Shown here: piece by piece, positions 1 to 14,200 of the stretch | How positions within the stretch are numbered: position 1 is the first letter of the stretch | How the letters are laid out: each line of letters begins with the position of its first letter | Assembly: GCA_028622995.1 (NCBI GenBank) | Contig: JAJQJQ010000008.1 | Location: 2,666,001 to 2,730,000 of the forward strand | Source: Panagrolaimus kolymaensis | Taxonomy: Eukaryota; Nematoda; Chromadorea; Rhabditida; Panagrolaimidae | Length of the DNA: 64,000 bases | Direction of reading: 5' to 3' | Notes under the pieces: model-generated | Seen by the model: only the letters and a program-made list of their open reading frames with translations | Database searches by the model: none | Told to the model about the DNA's origin: nothing | Made by a program: the position numbers and the translations under genes

Positions 1-2229
1 TCTACGAACCCATATCAAAATGGTAATTGATTCATAGAGGGGAAGCAATAAAAAATGAATAGTAAAAATCTTTTAAAATCAAATTTAAAATAAAAAATTT
101 AATCAAACAATTTTTGGAATTAACAGCGGCACTTTTCTACGAAGCCATATCAAAATGGTAATTGATTCATAGAGGGGAAATAATAAAAAATGAATATTAA
201 AAATCTTATAAAATAAAAACCAATAAATAAAAAAAAAAAATTTTTTAAATTAACTGCGGCACTTTTCTACGAACCCATATCAAAATGGTAATTGATTCAT
301 AGAGGGGAAATAATAAAAAATGAATAGTAAAAATCTTTTAAAATCAAATTTAAAATAAAAAATTTAATCAAACAATTTTTGGAATTAACAGCGGCACTTT
401 TCTACGAAGCCATATCAAAATGGTAATTGATTCATAGAGGGGAAATAATAAAAAAAGAATATTAAAAATCTTATAAAATAAAAACAAATAAATTAAAAAA
501 AACATTTTTTTAATTAACAGCGGCACTTTTCTACGAAGCCATATCAAAATGGTAATTGATTCATAGAGGGGAAATAATAAAAAATGAATATTAAAAATCT
601 TATAAAATCAAAACCAATAAATTAAAACAAACATTTTTTTAATTAACAGCGGCACTTTTCTACGAAGCCATATCAAAATGGTAATTGATTCATAGAGGGG
701 AAATAATAAAAAATGAATAGTAAAAATCTTTTAAAATCAAAACCAATAAATTAAAACAAACATTTTTTTAATTAACAGCGGCACTTTTCTACGAACCCAT
801 ATCAAAATGGTAATTGATTCATAGAGGGGAAATAATAAAAAATGAATAGTAAAAATCTTTTAAAATCAAAACCAATAAATTAAAACAAACATTTTTTTAA
901 TTAACAGCGGCACTTTTCTACGAACCCATATCAAAATGGTAATTGATTCATAGAGGGGAAATAATAAAAAATGAATAGTAAAAATCTTTTAAAATCAAAA
1001 CCAATAAATTAAAAAAAACATTTTTTTAATTAACAGCGGCACTTTTCTACGAACCCATATCAAAATGGTAATTGATTCATAGAGGGGAAATAATAAAAAA
1101 TGAATAGTAAAAATCTTTTAAAATCAAAACCAATAAATTAAAACAAACATTTTTTTAATTAACAGCGGCACTTTTCTACGAACCCATATCAAAATGGTAA
1201 TTGATTCATAGAGGGGAAATAATAAAAAATGAATAGTAAAAATCTTTTAAAATCAAAACCAATAAATTAAAACAAACATTTTTTTAATTAACAGCGGCAC
1301 TTTTCTACGAAGCCATATCAAAATGGTAATTGATTCATAGAGGGGAAGCAATAAAAAATGAATAGTAAAAATCTTATAAAATCAAAACCAATAAATTAAA
1401 AAAAACATTTTTTTAATTAACTGCGGCACTTTTCTACGAACCCATATCAAAATGGTAATTGATTCATAGAGGGGAAGCAATAAAAAATGAATAGTAAAAA
1501 TCTTTTAAAATCAAATTTAAAATAAAAAATTTAATCAAACAATTTTTGGAATTAACAGAGGCACTTTTCTACGAAGCCATATCAAAATGGTAATTGATTC
1601 ATAGAGGGGAAATAATAAAAAATGAATAGTAAAAATCTTTTAAAATCAAAACCAATAAATTAAAAAAAACATTTTTTTAATTAACTGCGGCACTTTTCTA
1701 CGAACCCATATCAAAATGGTAATTGATTCATAGAGGGGAAATAATAAAAAAAGAATATTAAAAATCTTATAAAATCAAAACCAATAAATTAAAAAAAACA
1801 TTTTTTTAATTAACTGCGGCACTTTTCTACGAACCCATATCAAAATGGTAATTGATTCATAGAGGGGAAATAATAAAAAATGAATAGTAAAAATCTTATA
1901 AAATCAAAACCAATAAATTAAAAAAAACATTTTTTTAATTAACTGCGGCACTTTTCTACGAACCCATATCAAAATGGTAATTGATTCATAGAGGGGAAAT
2001 AATAAAAAATGAATAGTAAAAATCTTTTAAAATCAAAACCAATAAATTAAAACAAACATTTTTTTAATTAACAGCGGCACTTTTCTACGAAGCCATATCA
2101 AAATGGTAATTGATTCATAGAGGGGAAATAATAAAAAAAGAATATTAAAAATCTTATAAAATCAAAACCAATAAATTAAAAAAAACATTTTTTTAATTAA
2201 CTGCGGCACTTTTCTACGAACCCATATCA

Positions 2230-5200
2230 AAATGGTAATTGATTCATAGAGGGGAAATAATAAAAAAAGAATATTAAAAATCTTATAAAATCAAAACCAA
2301 TAAATTAAAAAAAACATTTTTTTAATTAACTGCGGCACTTTTCTACGAACCCATATCAAAATGGTAATTGATTCATAGAGGGGAAATAATAAAAAATGAA
2401 TATTAAAAATCTTATAAAATCAAAACCAATAAATTAAAAAAAACATTTTTTTAATTAACTGCGGCACTTTTCTACGAACCCATATCAAAATGGTAATTGA
2501 TTCATAGAGGGGAAATAATAAAAAATGAATAGTAAAAATCTTTTAAAATCAAAACCAATAAATTAAAACAAACATTTTTTTAATTAACAGCGGCACTTTT
2601 CTACGAAGCCATATCAAAATGGTAATTGATTCATAGAGGGGAAATAATAAAAAAAGAATATTAAAAATCTTATAAAATCAAAACCAATAAATTAAAAAAA
2701 ACATTTTTTTAATTAACTGCGGCACTTTTCTACGAACCCATATCAAAATGGTAATTGATTCATAGAGGGGAAATAATAAAAAAAGAATATTAAAAATCTT
2801 ATAAAATCAAAACCAATAAATTAAAAAAAACATTTTTTTAATTAACTGCGGCACTTTTCTACGAACCCATATCAAAATGGTAATTGATTCATAGAGGGGA
2901 AATAATAAAAAATGAATAGTAAAAATCTTTTAAAATCAAATTTAAAATAAAAAATTTAATCAAACAATTTTTGGAATTAACAGCGGCACTTTTCTACGAA
3001 GCCATATCAAAATGGTAATTGATTCATAGAGGGGAAATAATAAAAAATGAATATTAAAAATCTTATAAAATAAAAACCAATAAATTAAAAAAAACATTTT
3101 TTTAATTAACTGCGGCACTTTTCTACGAAGCCATATCAAAATGGTAATTGATTCATAGAGGGGAAATAATAGAAAAAGAATATTAAAAATCTTATAAAAT
3201 AAAAACCAATAAATTAAAAAAAACATTTTTTTAATTAACTGCGGCACTTTTCTACGAAGCCATATCAAAATGGTAATTGATTCATAGAGGGGAAATAATA
3301 AAAAAAGAATATTAAAAATCTTATAAAATCAAAACCAATAAATTAAAAAAAACATTTTTTTAATTAACTGCGGCACTTTTCTACGAACCCATATCAAAAT
3401 GGTAATTGATTCATAGAGGGGAAATAATAAAAAATGAATAGTAAAAATCTTTTAAAATCAAATTTAAAATAAAAAATTTAATCAAACAATTTTTGGAATT
3501 AACAGCGGCACTTTTCTACGAAGCCATATCAAAATGGTAATTGATTCATAGAGGGGAAATAATAAAAAATGAATATTAAAAATCTTATAAAATCAAAATA
3601 AATAAATTAAAAAAAACATTTTTTTAATTAACTGCGGCACTTTTCTACGAACCCATATCAAAATGGTAATTGATTCATAGAGGGGAAATAATAAAAAATG
3701 AATAGTAAAAATCTTTTAAAATCAAATTTAAAATAAAAAATTTAATCAAACAATTTTTGGAATTAACAGCGGCACTTTTCTACGAAGCCATATCAAAATG
3801 GTAATTGATTCATAGAGGGGAAATAATAAAAAATGAATAGTAAAAATCTTTTAAAATCAAATTTAAAATAAAAAATTTAATCAAACAATTTTTGGAATTA
3901 ACAGCGGCACTTTTCTACGAAGCCATATCAAAATGGTAATTGATTCATAGAGGGGAAATAATAAAAAATGAATATTAAAAATCTTATAAAATCAAAATAA
4001 ATAAATTAAAAAAAACATTTTTTTAATTAACTGCGGCACTTTTCTACGAACCCATATCAAAATGGTAATTGATTCATAGAGGGGAAATAATAAAAAATGA
4101 ATAGTAAAAATCTTTTAAAATCAAATTTAAAATAAAAAATTTAATCAAACAATTTTTGGAATTAACAGCGGCACTTTTCTACGAAGCCATATCAAAATGG
4201 TAATTGATTCATAGAGGGGAAATAATAAAAAATGAATAGTAAAAATCTTTTAAAATCAAATTTAAAATAAAAAATTTAATCAAACAATTTTTGGAATTAA
4301 CAGCGGCACTTTTCTACGAAGCCATATCAAAATGGTAATTGATTCATAGAGGGGAAATAATAAAAAATGAATAGTAAAAATCTTTTAAAATCAAATTTAA
4401 AATAAAAAATTTAATCAAACAATTTTTGGAATTAACAGCGGCACTTTTCTACGAAGCCATATCAAAATGGTAATTGATTCATAGAGGGGAAATAATAAAA
4501 AATGAATATTAAAAATCTTATAAAATCAAAATAAATAAATTAAAAAAAACATTTTTTTAATTAACTGCGGCACTTTTCTACGAACCCATATCAAAATGGT
4601 AATTGATTCATAGAGGGGAAATAATAAAAAATGAATAGTAAAAATCTTTTAAAATCAAATTTAAAATAAAAAATTTAATCAAACAATTTTTGGAATTAAC
4701 AGCGGCACTTTTCTACGAAGCCATATCAAAATGGTAATTGATTCATAGAGGGGAAATAATAAAAAATGAATATTAAAAATCTTATAAAATCAAAATAAAT
4801 AAATTAAAAAAAACATTTTTTTAATTAACTGCGGCACTTTTCTACGAACCCATATCAAAATGGTAATTGATTCATAGAGGGGAAATAATAAAAAATGAAT
4901 AGTAAAAATCTTTTAAAATCAAATTTAAAATAAAAAATTTAATCAAACAATTTTTGGAATTAACAGCGGCACTTTTCTACGAAGCCATATCAAAATGGTA
5001 ATTGATTCATAGAGGGGAAATAATAAAAAATGAATATTAAAAATCTTATAAAATAAAAACCAATAAATTAAAAAAAACATTTTTTTAATTAACTGCGGCA
5101 CTTTTCTACGAAGCCATATCAAAATGGTAATTGATTCATAGAGGGGAAATAATAGAAAAAGAATATTAAAAATCTTATAAAATAAAAACCAATAAATTAA

Positions 5201-7996
5201 AAAAAACATTTTTTTAATTAACAGCGGCACTTTTCTACGAAGCCATATCAAAATGGTAATTGATTCATAGAGGGGAAATAATAAAAAAAGAATATTAAAA
5301 ATCTTATAAAATCAAAACCAATAAATTAAAAAAAACATTTTTTTAATTAACTGCGGCACTTTTCTACGAACCCATATCAAAATGGTAATTGATTCATAGA
5401 GGGGAAATAATAAAAAATGAATATTAAAAATCTTATAAAATCAAAACCAATAAATTAAAAAAAACATTTTTTTAATTAACTGCGGCACTTTTCTACGAAC
5501 CCATATCAAAATGGTAATTGATTCATAGAGGGGAAATAATAAAAAATGAATAGTAAAAATCTTTTAAAATCAAAACCAATAAATTAAAACAAACATTTTT
5601 TTAATTAACAGCGGCACTTTTCTACGAAGCCATATCAAAATGGTAATTGATTCATAGAGGGGAAATAATAAAAAAAGAATATTAAAAATCTTATAAAATC
5701 AAAACCAATAAATTAAAAAAAACATTTTTTTAATTAACTGCGGCACTTTTCTACGAACCCATATCAAAATGGTAATTGATTCATAGAGGGGAAATAATAA
5801 AAAAAGAATATTAAAAATCTTATAAAATCAAAACCAATAAATTAAAAAAAACATTTTTTTAATTAACTGCGGCACTTTTCTACGAACCCATATCAAAATG
5901 GTAATTGATTCATAGAGGGGAAATAATAAAAAATGAATAGTAAAAATCTTTTAAAATCAAATTTAAAATAAAAAATTTAATCAAACAATTTTTGGAATTA
6001 ACAGCGGCACTTTTCTACGAAGCCATATCAAAATGGTAATTGATTCATAGAGGGGAAATAATAAAAAATGAATATTAAAAATCTTATAAAATAAAAACCA
6101 ATAAATTAAAAAAAACATTTTTTTAATTAACTGCGGCACTTTTCTACGAAGCCATATCAAAATGGTAATTGATTCATAGAGGGGAAATAATAGAAAAAGA
6201 ATATTAAAAATCTTATAAAATAAAAACCAATAAATTAAAAAAAACATTTTTTTAATTAACTGCGGCACTTTTCTACGAAGCCATATCAAAATGGTAATTG
6301 ATTCATAGAGGGGAAATAATAAAAAAAGAATATTAAAAATCTTATAAAATCAAAACCAATAAATTAAAAAAAACATTTTTTTAATTAACTGCGGCACTTT
6401 TCTACGAACCCATATCAAAATGGTAATTGATTCATAGAGGGGAAATAATAAAAAATGAATAGTAAAAATCTTTTAAAATCAAATTTAAAATAAAAAATTT
6501 AATCAAACAATTTTTGGAATTAACAGCGGCACTTTTCTACGAAGCCATATCAAAATGGTAATTGATTCATAGAGGGGAAATAATAAAAAATGAATATTAA
6601 AAATCTTATAAAATCAAAATAAATAAATTAAAAAAAACATTTTTTTAATTAACTGCGGCACTTTTCTACGAACCCATATCAAAATGGTAATTGATTCATA
6701 GAGGGGAAATAATAAAAAATGAATAGTAAAAATCTTTTAAAATCAAATTTAAAATAAAAAATTTAATCAAACAATTTTTGGAATTAACAGCGGCACTTTT
6801 CTACGAAGCCATATCAAAATGGTAATTGATTCATAGAGGGGAAATAATAAAAAATGAATAGTAAAAATCTTTTAAAATCAAATTTAAAATAAAAAATTTA
6901 ATCAAACAATTTTTGGAATTAACAGCGGCACTTTTCTACGAAGCCATATCAAAATGGTAATTGATTCATAGAGGGGAAATAATAAAAAATGAATATTAAA
7001 AATCTTATAAAATCAAAATAAATAAATTAAAAAAAACATTTTTTTAATTAACTGCGGCACTTTTCTACGAACCCATATCAAAATGGTAATTGATTCATAG
7101 AGGGGAAATAATAAAAAATGAATAGTAAAAATCTTTTAAAATCAAATTTAAAATAAAAAATTTAATCAAACAATTTTTGGAATTAACAGCGGCACTTTTC
7201 TACGAAGCCATATCAAAATGGTAATTGATTCATAGAGGGGAAATAATAAAAAATGAATAGTAAAAATCTTTTAAAATCAAATTTAAAATAAAAAATTTAA
7301 TCAAACAATTTTTGGAATTAACAGCGGCACTTTTCTACGAAGCCATATCAAAATGGTAATTGATTCATAGAGGGGAAATAATAAAAAATGAATAGTAAAA
7401 ATCTTTTAAAATCAAATTTAAAATAAAAAATTTAATCAAACAATTTTTGGAATTAACAGCGGCACTTTTCTACGAAGCCATATCAAAATGGTAATTGATT
7501 CATAGAGGGGAAATAATAAAAAATGAATATTAAAAATCTTATAAAATCAAAATAAATAAATTAAAAAAAACATTTTTTTAATTAACTGCGGCACTTTTCT
7601 ACGAACCCATATCAAAATGGTAATTGATTCATAGAGGGGAAATAATAAAAAATGAATAGTAAAAATCTTTTAAAATCAAATTTAAAATAAAAAATTTAAT
7701 CAAACAATTTTTGGAATTAACAGCGGCACTTTTCTACGAAGCCATATCAAAATGGTAATTGATTCATAGAGGGGAAATAATAAAAAATGAATATTAAAAA
7801 TCTTATAAAATCAAAATAAATAAATTAAAAAAAACATTTTTTTAATTAACTGCGGCACTTTTCTACGAACCCATATCAAAATGGTAATTGATTCATAGAG
7901 GGGAAATAATAAAAAATGAATAGTAAAAATCTTTTAAAATCAAATTTAAAATAAAAAATTTAATCAAACAATTTTTGGAATTAACAGCGGCACTTT
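2230..7996. repeat. Segmental duplication inside satellite A (offset 3021 bp)
   Basis: The order of monomer subtypes from about 2230 to 4975 recurs from about 5251 to 7996, displaced by 3021 bp. I followed it monomer by monomer: the 129/135 order, the GAACCC/GAAGCC state, the AGAAAAAGAA variant and the AAATAAATAAAT tails all match. The match fails at the unit before (GAACCC against GAAGCC near 5234) and the unit after (near 8003). A shorter partial copy of the same pattern starts near 4943. Confidence 0.8.
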
Positions 7997-10900
7997 TCTA
8001 CGAAGCCATATCAAAATGGTAATTGATTCATAGAGGGGAAATAATAAAAAATGAATAGTAAAAATCTTTTAAAATCAAATTTAAAATAAAAAATTTAATC
8101 AAACTATTTTTGGAATTAACAGCGGCACTTTTCTACGAAGCCATATCAAAATGGTAATTGATTCATAGAGGGGAAATAATAAAAAATGAATATTAAAAAT
8201 CTTATAAAATCAAAATAAATAAATTAAAAAAAACATTTTTTTAATTAACTGCGGCACTTTTCTACGAACCCATATCAAAATGGTAATTGATTCATAGAGG
8301 GGAAATAATAAAAAATGAATAGTAAAAATCTTTTAAAATCAAATTTAAAATAAAAAATTTAATCAAACAATTTTTGGAATTAACAGCGGCACTTTTCTAC
8401 GAAGCCATATCAAAATGGTAATTGATTCATAGAGGGGAAATAATAAAAAATGAATAGTAAAAATCTTTTAAAATCAAATTTAAAATAAAAAATTTAATCA
8501 AACTATTTTTGGAATTAACAGCGGCACTTTTCTACGAAGCCATATCAAAATGGTAATTGATTCATAGAGGGGAAATAATAAAAAATGAATAGTAAAAATC
8601 TTTTAAAATCAAATTTAAAATAAAAAATTTAATCAAACAATTTTTGGAATTAACAGCGGCACTTTTCTACGAAGCCATATCAAAATGGTAATTGATTCAT
8701 AGAGGGGAAATAATAAAAAATGAATATTAAAAATCTTATAAAATCAAAATAAATAAATTAAAAAAAACATTTTTTTAATTAACTGCGGCACATTTCTACG
8801 AACCCATATCAAAATGGTAATTGATTCATAGAGGGGAAATAATAAAAAATGAATAGTAAAAATCTTTTAAAATCAAATTTAAAATAAAAAATTTAATCAA
8901 ACAATTTTTGGAATTAACAGCGGCACTTTTCTACGAAGCCATATCAAAATGGTAATTGATTCATAGAGGGGAAATAATAAAAAATGAATAGTAAAAATCT
9001 TTTAAAATCAAATTTAAAATAAAAAATTTAATCAAACAATTTTTTGAATTAACAGCGGCACTTTTCTACGAAGCCATATCAAAATGGTAATTGATTCATA
9101 GAGGGGAAATAATAAAAAATGAATATTAAAAATCTTATAAAATCAAAATAAATAAATTAAAAAAAACATTTTTTTAATTAACTGCGGCACATTTCTACGA
9201 AGCCATATCAAAATGGTAATTGATTCATAGAGGGGAAATAATAAAAAATGAATATTAAAAATCTTATAAAATCAAAATAAATAAATTAAAAAAAACATTT
9301 TTTTAATTAACTGCGGCACATTTCTACGAAGCCATATCAAAATGGTAATTGATTCATAGAGGGGAAATAATAAAAAATGAATATTAAAAATCTTATAAAA
9401 TCAAAATAAATAAATTAAAAAAAACATTTTTTTAATTAACTTCGGCACATTTCTACGAACCCATATCAAAATGGTAATTGATTCATAGAGGGGAAATAAT
9501 AAAAAATGAATAGTAAAAATCTTTTAAAATCAAATTTAAAATAAAAAATTTAATCAAACAATTTTTGGAATTAACAGCGTCACTTTTCTACGAAGCCATA
9601 TCAAAATGGTAATTGATTCATAGAGGGGAAATAATAAAAAATGAATATTAAAAATCTTATAAAATCAAAATAAATAAATTAAAAAAAACATTTTTTTAAT
9701 TAACTGCGGCACTTTTCTACGAAGCCATATCAAAATGGTAATTGATTCATAGAGGGGAAATAATAAAAAATGAATAGTAAAAATCTTTTAAAATCAAATT
9801 TAAAATAAAAAATTTAATCAAACAATTTTTGGAATTAACAGCGGCACTTTTCTACGAAGCCATATCAAAATGGTAATTGATTCATAGAGGGTAAATCATA
9901 AAAAATGAATATTAAAAATCTTATAAAATCAAAATAAATAAATTAAAAAAAACATTTTTTTAATTAACTGCGGCACTTTTCTACGAACCCATATCAAAAT
10001 GGTAATTGATTCATAGAGGGGAAATAATAAAAAATGAATAGTAAAAATCTTTTAAAATCAAATTTAAAATAAAAAATTTAATCAAACAATTTTTGGAATT
10101 AACAGCGGCACTTTTCTACGAAGCCATATCAAAATGGTAATTGATTCATAGAGGGGAAATAATAAAAAATGAATAGTAAAAATCTTTTAAAATCAAATTT
10201 AAAATAAAAAATTTAATCAAACAATTTTTGGAATTAACAGCGGCACTTTTCTACGAAGCCATATCAAAATGGTAATTGATTCATAGAGGGTAAATCATAA
10301 AAAATGAATATTAAAAATCTTATAAAATCAAAATAAATAAATTAAAAAAAACATTTTTTTAATTAACTGCGGCACTTTTCTACGAACCCATATCAAAATG
10401 GTAATTGATTCATAGAGGGGAAATAATAAAAAATGAATAGTAAAAATCTTTTAAAATCAAATTTAAAATAAAAAATTTAATCAAACAATTTTTGGAATTA
10501 ACAGCGGCACTTTTCTACGAAGCCATATCAAAATGGTAATTGATTCATAGAGGGGAAATAATAAAAAAAGAATATTAAAAATCTTATAAAATCAAAACCA
10601 ATAAATAAAAAAAACATTTTTTTAATTAACTGCGGCACTTTTCTACGAACCCATATCAAAATGGTAATTGATTCATAGAGGGGAAATAATAAAAAATGAA
10701 TAGTAAAAATCTTTTAAAATCAAATTTAAAATAAAAAATTTAATCAAACAATTTTTGGAATTAACAGCGGCACTTTTCTACGAAGCCATATCAAAATGGT
10801 AATTGATTCATAGAGGGGAAATAATAAAAAATGAATATTAAAAATCTTATAAAATCAAAATAAATAAATTAAAAAAAACATTTTTTTAATTAACTGCGGC

Positions 10901-11298
10901 ACTTTTCTACGAACCCATATCAAAATGGTAATTGATTCATAGAGGGGAAATAATAAAAAATGAATAGTAAAAATCTTTTAAAATCAAATTTAAAATAAAA
11001 AATTTAATCAAACAATTTTTGGAATTAACAGCGGCACTTTTCTACGAAGCCATATCAAAATGGTAATTGATTCATAGAGGGGAAATAATAAAAAATGAAT
11101 ATTAAAAATCTTATAAAATCAAAATAAATAAATTAAAAAAAACATTTTTTTAATTAACTGCGGCACTTTTCTACGAACCCATATCAAAATGGTAATTGAT
11201 TCATAGAGGGGAAATAATAAAAAAAGAATATTAAAAATCTTATAAAATCAAAATAAATAAATTAAAAAAAACATTTTTTTAATTAACTGCGGCACTTT

Positions 11299-14200
11299 TC
11301 TACGAACCCATATCAAAATGGTAATTGATTCATAGAGGGGAAGCAATAAAAAATGAATAGTAAAAATCTTATAAAATCAAAACCAATAAATTAAAAAAAA
11401 CATTTTTTTAATTAACTGCGGCACTTTTCTACGAACCCATATCAAAATGGTAATTGATTCATAGAGGGGAAATAATAAAAAAAGAATATTAAAAATCTTA
11501 TAAAATCAAAACCAATAAATTAAAAAAAACATTTTTTTAATTAACTGCGGCACTTTTCTACGAACCCATATCAAAATGGTAATTGATTCATAGAGGGGAA
11601 ATAATAAAAAAAGAATATTAAAAATCTTATAAAATCAAAATAAATAAATTTAAAAAAACATTTTTTTAATTAACTGCGGCACTTTTCTACGAACCCATAT
11701 CAAAATGGTAATTGATTCATAGAGGGGAAGCAATAAAAAATGAATAGTAAAAATCTTATAAAATCAAAACCAATAAATTAAAAAAAACATTTTTTTAATT
11801 AACTGCGGCACTTTTCTACGAACCCATATCAAAATGGTAATTGATTCATAGAGGGGAAATAATAAAAAAAGAATATTAAAAATCTTATAAAATCAAAACC
11901 AATAAATTAAAAAAAACATTTTTTTAATTAACTGCGGCACTTTTCTACGAACCCATATCAAAATGGTAATTGATTCATAGAGGGGAAGCAATAAAAAATG
12001 AATAGTAAAAATCTTATAAAATCAAAACCAATAAATTAAAAAAAACATTTTTTTAATTAACTGCGGCACTTTTCTACGAACCCATATCAAAATGGTAATT
12101 GATTCATAGAGGGGAAGCAATAAAAAATGAATAGTAAAAATCTTATAAAATCAAAACCAATAAATTAAAAAAAACATTTTTTTAATTAACTGCGGCACTT
12201 TTCTACGAACCCATATCAAAATGGTAATTGATTCATAGAGGGGAAATAATAAAAAATGAATAGTAAAAATCTTATAAAATCAAAACCAATAAATTAAAAA
12301 AAACATTTTTTTAATTAACTGCGGCACTTTTCTACGAACCCATATCAAAATGGTAATTGATTCATAGAGGGGAAATAATAAAAAATGAATAGTAAAAATC
12401 TTATAAAATCAAAACCAATAAATTAAAAAAAACATTTTTTTAATTAACTGCGGCACTTTTCTACGAACCCATATCAAAATGGTAATTGATTCATAGAGGG
12501 GAAATAATAAAAAATGAATAGTAAAAATCTTATAAAATCAAAACCAATAAATTAAAAAAAACATTTTTTTAATTAACTGCGGCACTTTTCTACGAACCCA
12601 TATCAAAATGGTAATTGATTCATAGAGGGGAAGCAATAAAAAATGAATAGTAAAAATCTTATAAAATCAAAACCAATAAATTAAAAAAAACATTTTTTTA
12701 ATTAACTGCGGCACTTTTCTACGAACCCATATCAAAATGGTAATTGATTCATAGAGGGGAAATAATAAAAAATGAATAGTAAATATCTTATAAAATCAAA
12801 ACCAATAAATTAAAAAAAACATTTTTTTAATTAACTGCGGCACTTTTCTACGAACCCATATCAAAATGGTAATTGATTCATAGAGGGGAAGCAATAAAAA
12901 ATGAATAGTAAAAATCTTATAAAATCAAAACCAATAAATTAAAAAAAACATTTTTTTAATTAACTGCGGCACTTTTCTACGAACCCATATCAAAATGGTA
13001 ATTGATTCATAGAGGGGAAATAATAAAAAATGAATAGTAAAAATCTTATAAAATCAAAACCAATAAATTAAAAAAAACATTTTTTTAATTAACTGCGGCA
13101 CTTTTCTACGAACCCATATCAAAATGGTAATTGATTCATAGAGGGGAAGCAATAAAAAATGAATAGTAAAAATCTTATAAAATCAAAACCAATAAATTAA
13201 AAAAAACATTTTTTTAATTAACTGCGGCACTTTTCTACGAACCCATATCAAAATGGTAATTGATTCATAGAGGGGAAATAATAAAAAATGAATAGTAAAA
13301 ATCTTATAAAATCAAAACCAATAAATTAAAAAAAACATTTTTTTAATTAACTGCGGCACTTTTCTACGAACCCATATCAAAATGGTAATTGATTCATAGA
13401 GGGGAAATAATAAAAAATGAATAGTAAAAATCTTATAAAATCAAAACCAATAAATTAAAAAAAACATTTTTTTAATTAACTGCGGCACTTTTCTACGAAC
13501 CCATATCAAAATGGTAATTGATTCATAGAGGGGAAATAATAAAAAATGAATAGTAAAAATCTTATAAAATCAAAACCAATAAATTAAAAAAAACATTTTT
13601 TTAATTAACTGCGGCACTTTTCTACGAACCCATATCAAAATGGTAATTGATTCATAGAGGGGAAGCAATAAAAAATGAATAGTAAAAATCTTATAAAATC
13701 AAAACCAATAAATTAAAAAAAACATTTTTTTAATTAACTGCGGCACTTTTCTACGAACCCATATCAAAATGGTAATTGATTCATAGAGGGGAAATAATAA
13801 AAAATGAATAGTAAAAATCTTATAAAATCAAAACCAATAAATTAAAAAAAACATTTTTTTAATTAACTGCGGCACTTTTCTACGAACCCATATCAAAATG
13901 GTAATTGATTCATAGAGGGGAAGCAATAAAAAATGAATAGTAAAAATCTTATAAAATCAAAACCAATAAATTAAAAAAAACATTTTTTTAATTAACTGCG
14001 GCACTTTTCTACGAACCCATATCAAAATGGTAATTGATTCATAGAGGGGAAATAATAAAAAATGAATAGTAAAAATCTTATAAAATCAAAACCAATAAAT
14101 TAAAAAAAACATTTTTTTAATTAACTGCGGCACTTTTCTACGAACCCATATCAAAATGGTAATTGATTCATAGAGGGGAAATAATAAAAAATGAATAGTA

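Noticed and set aside
2960..6289. Minus-strand ~100-codon ORFs in satellite A (MIWLRRKVP...)
   Set aside because: They recur with the repeat, appear only where local monomer types avoid stops, and have no start, splice or polyadenylation context of their own.
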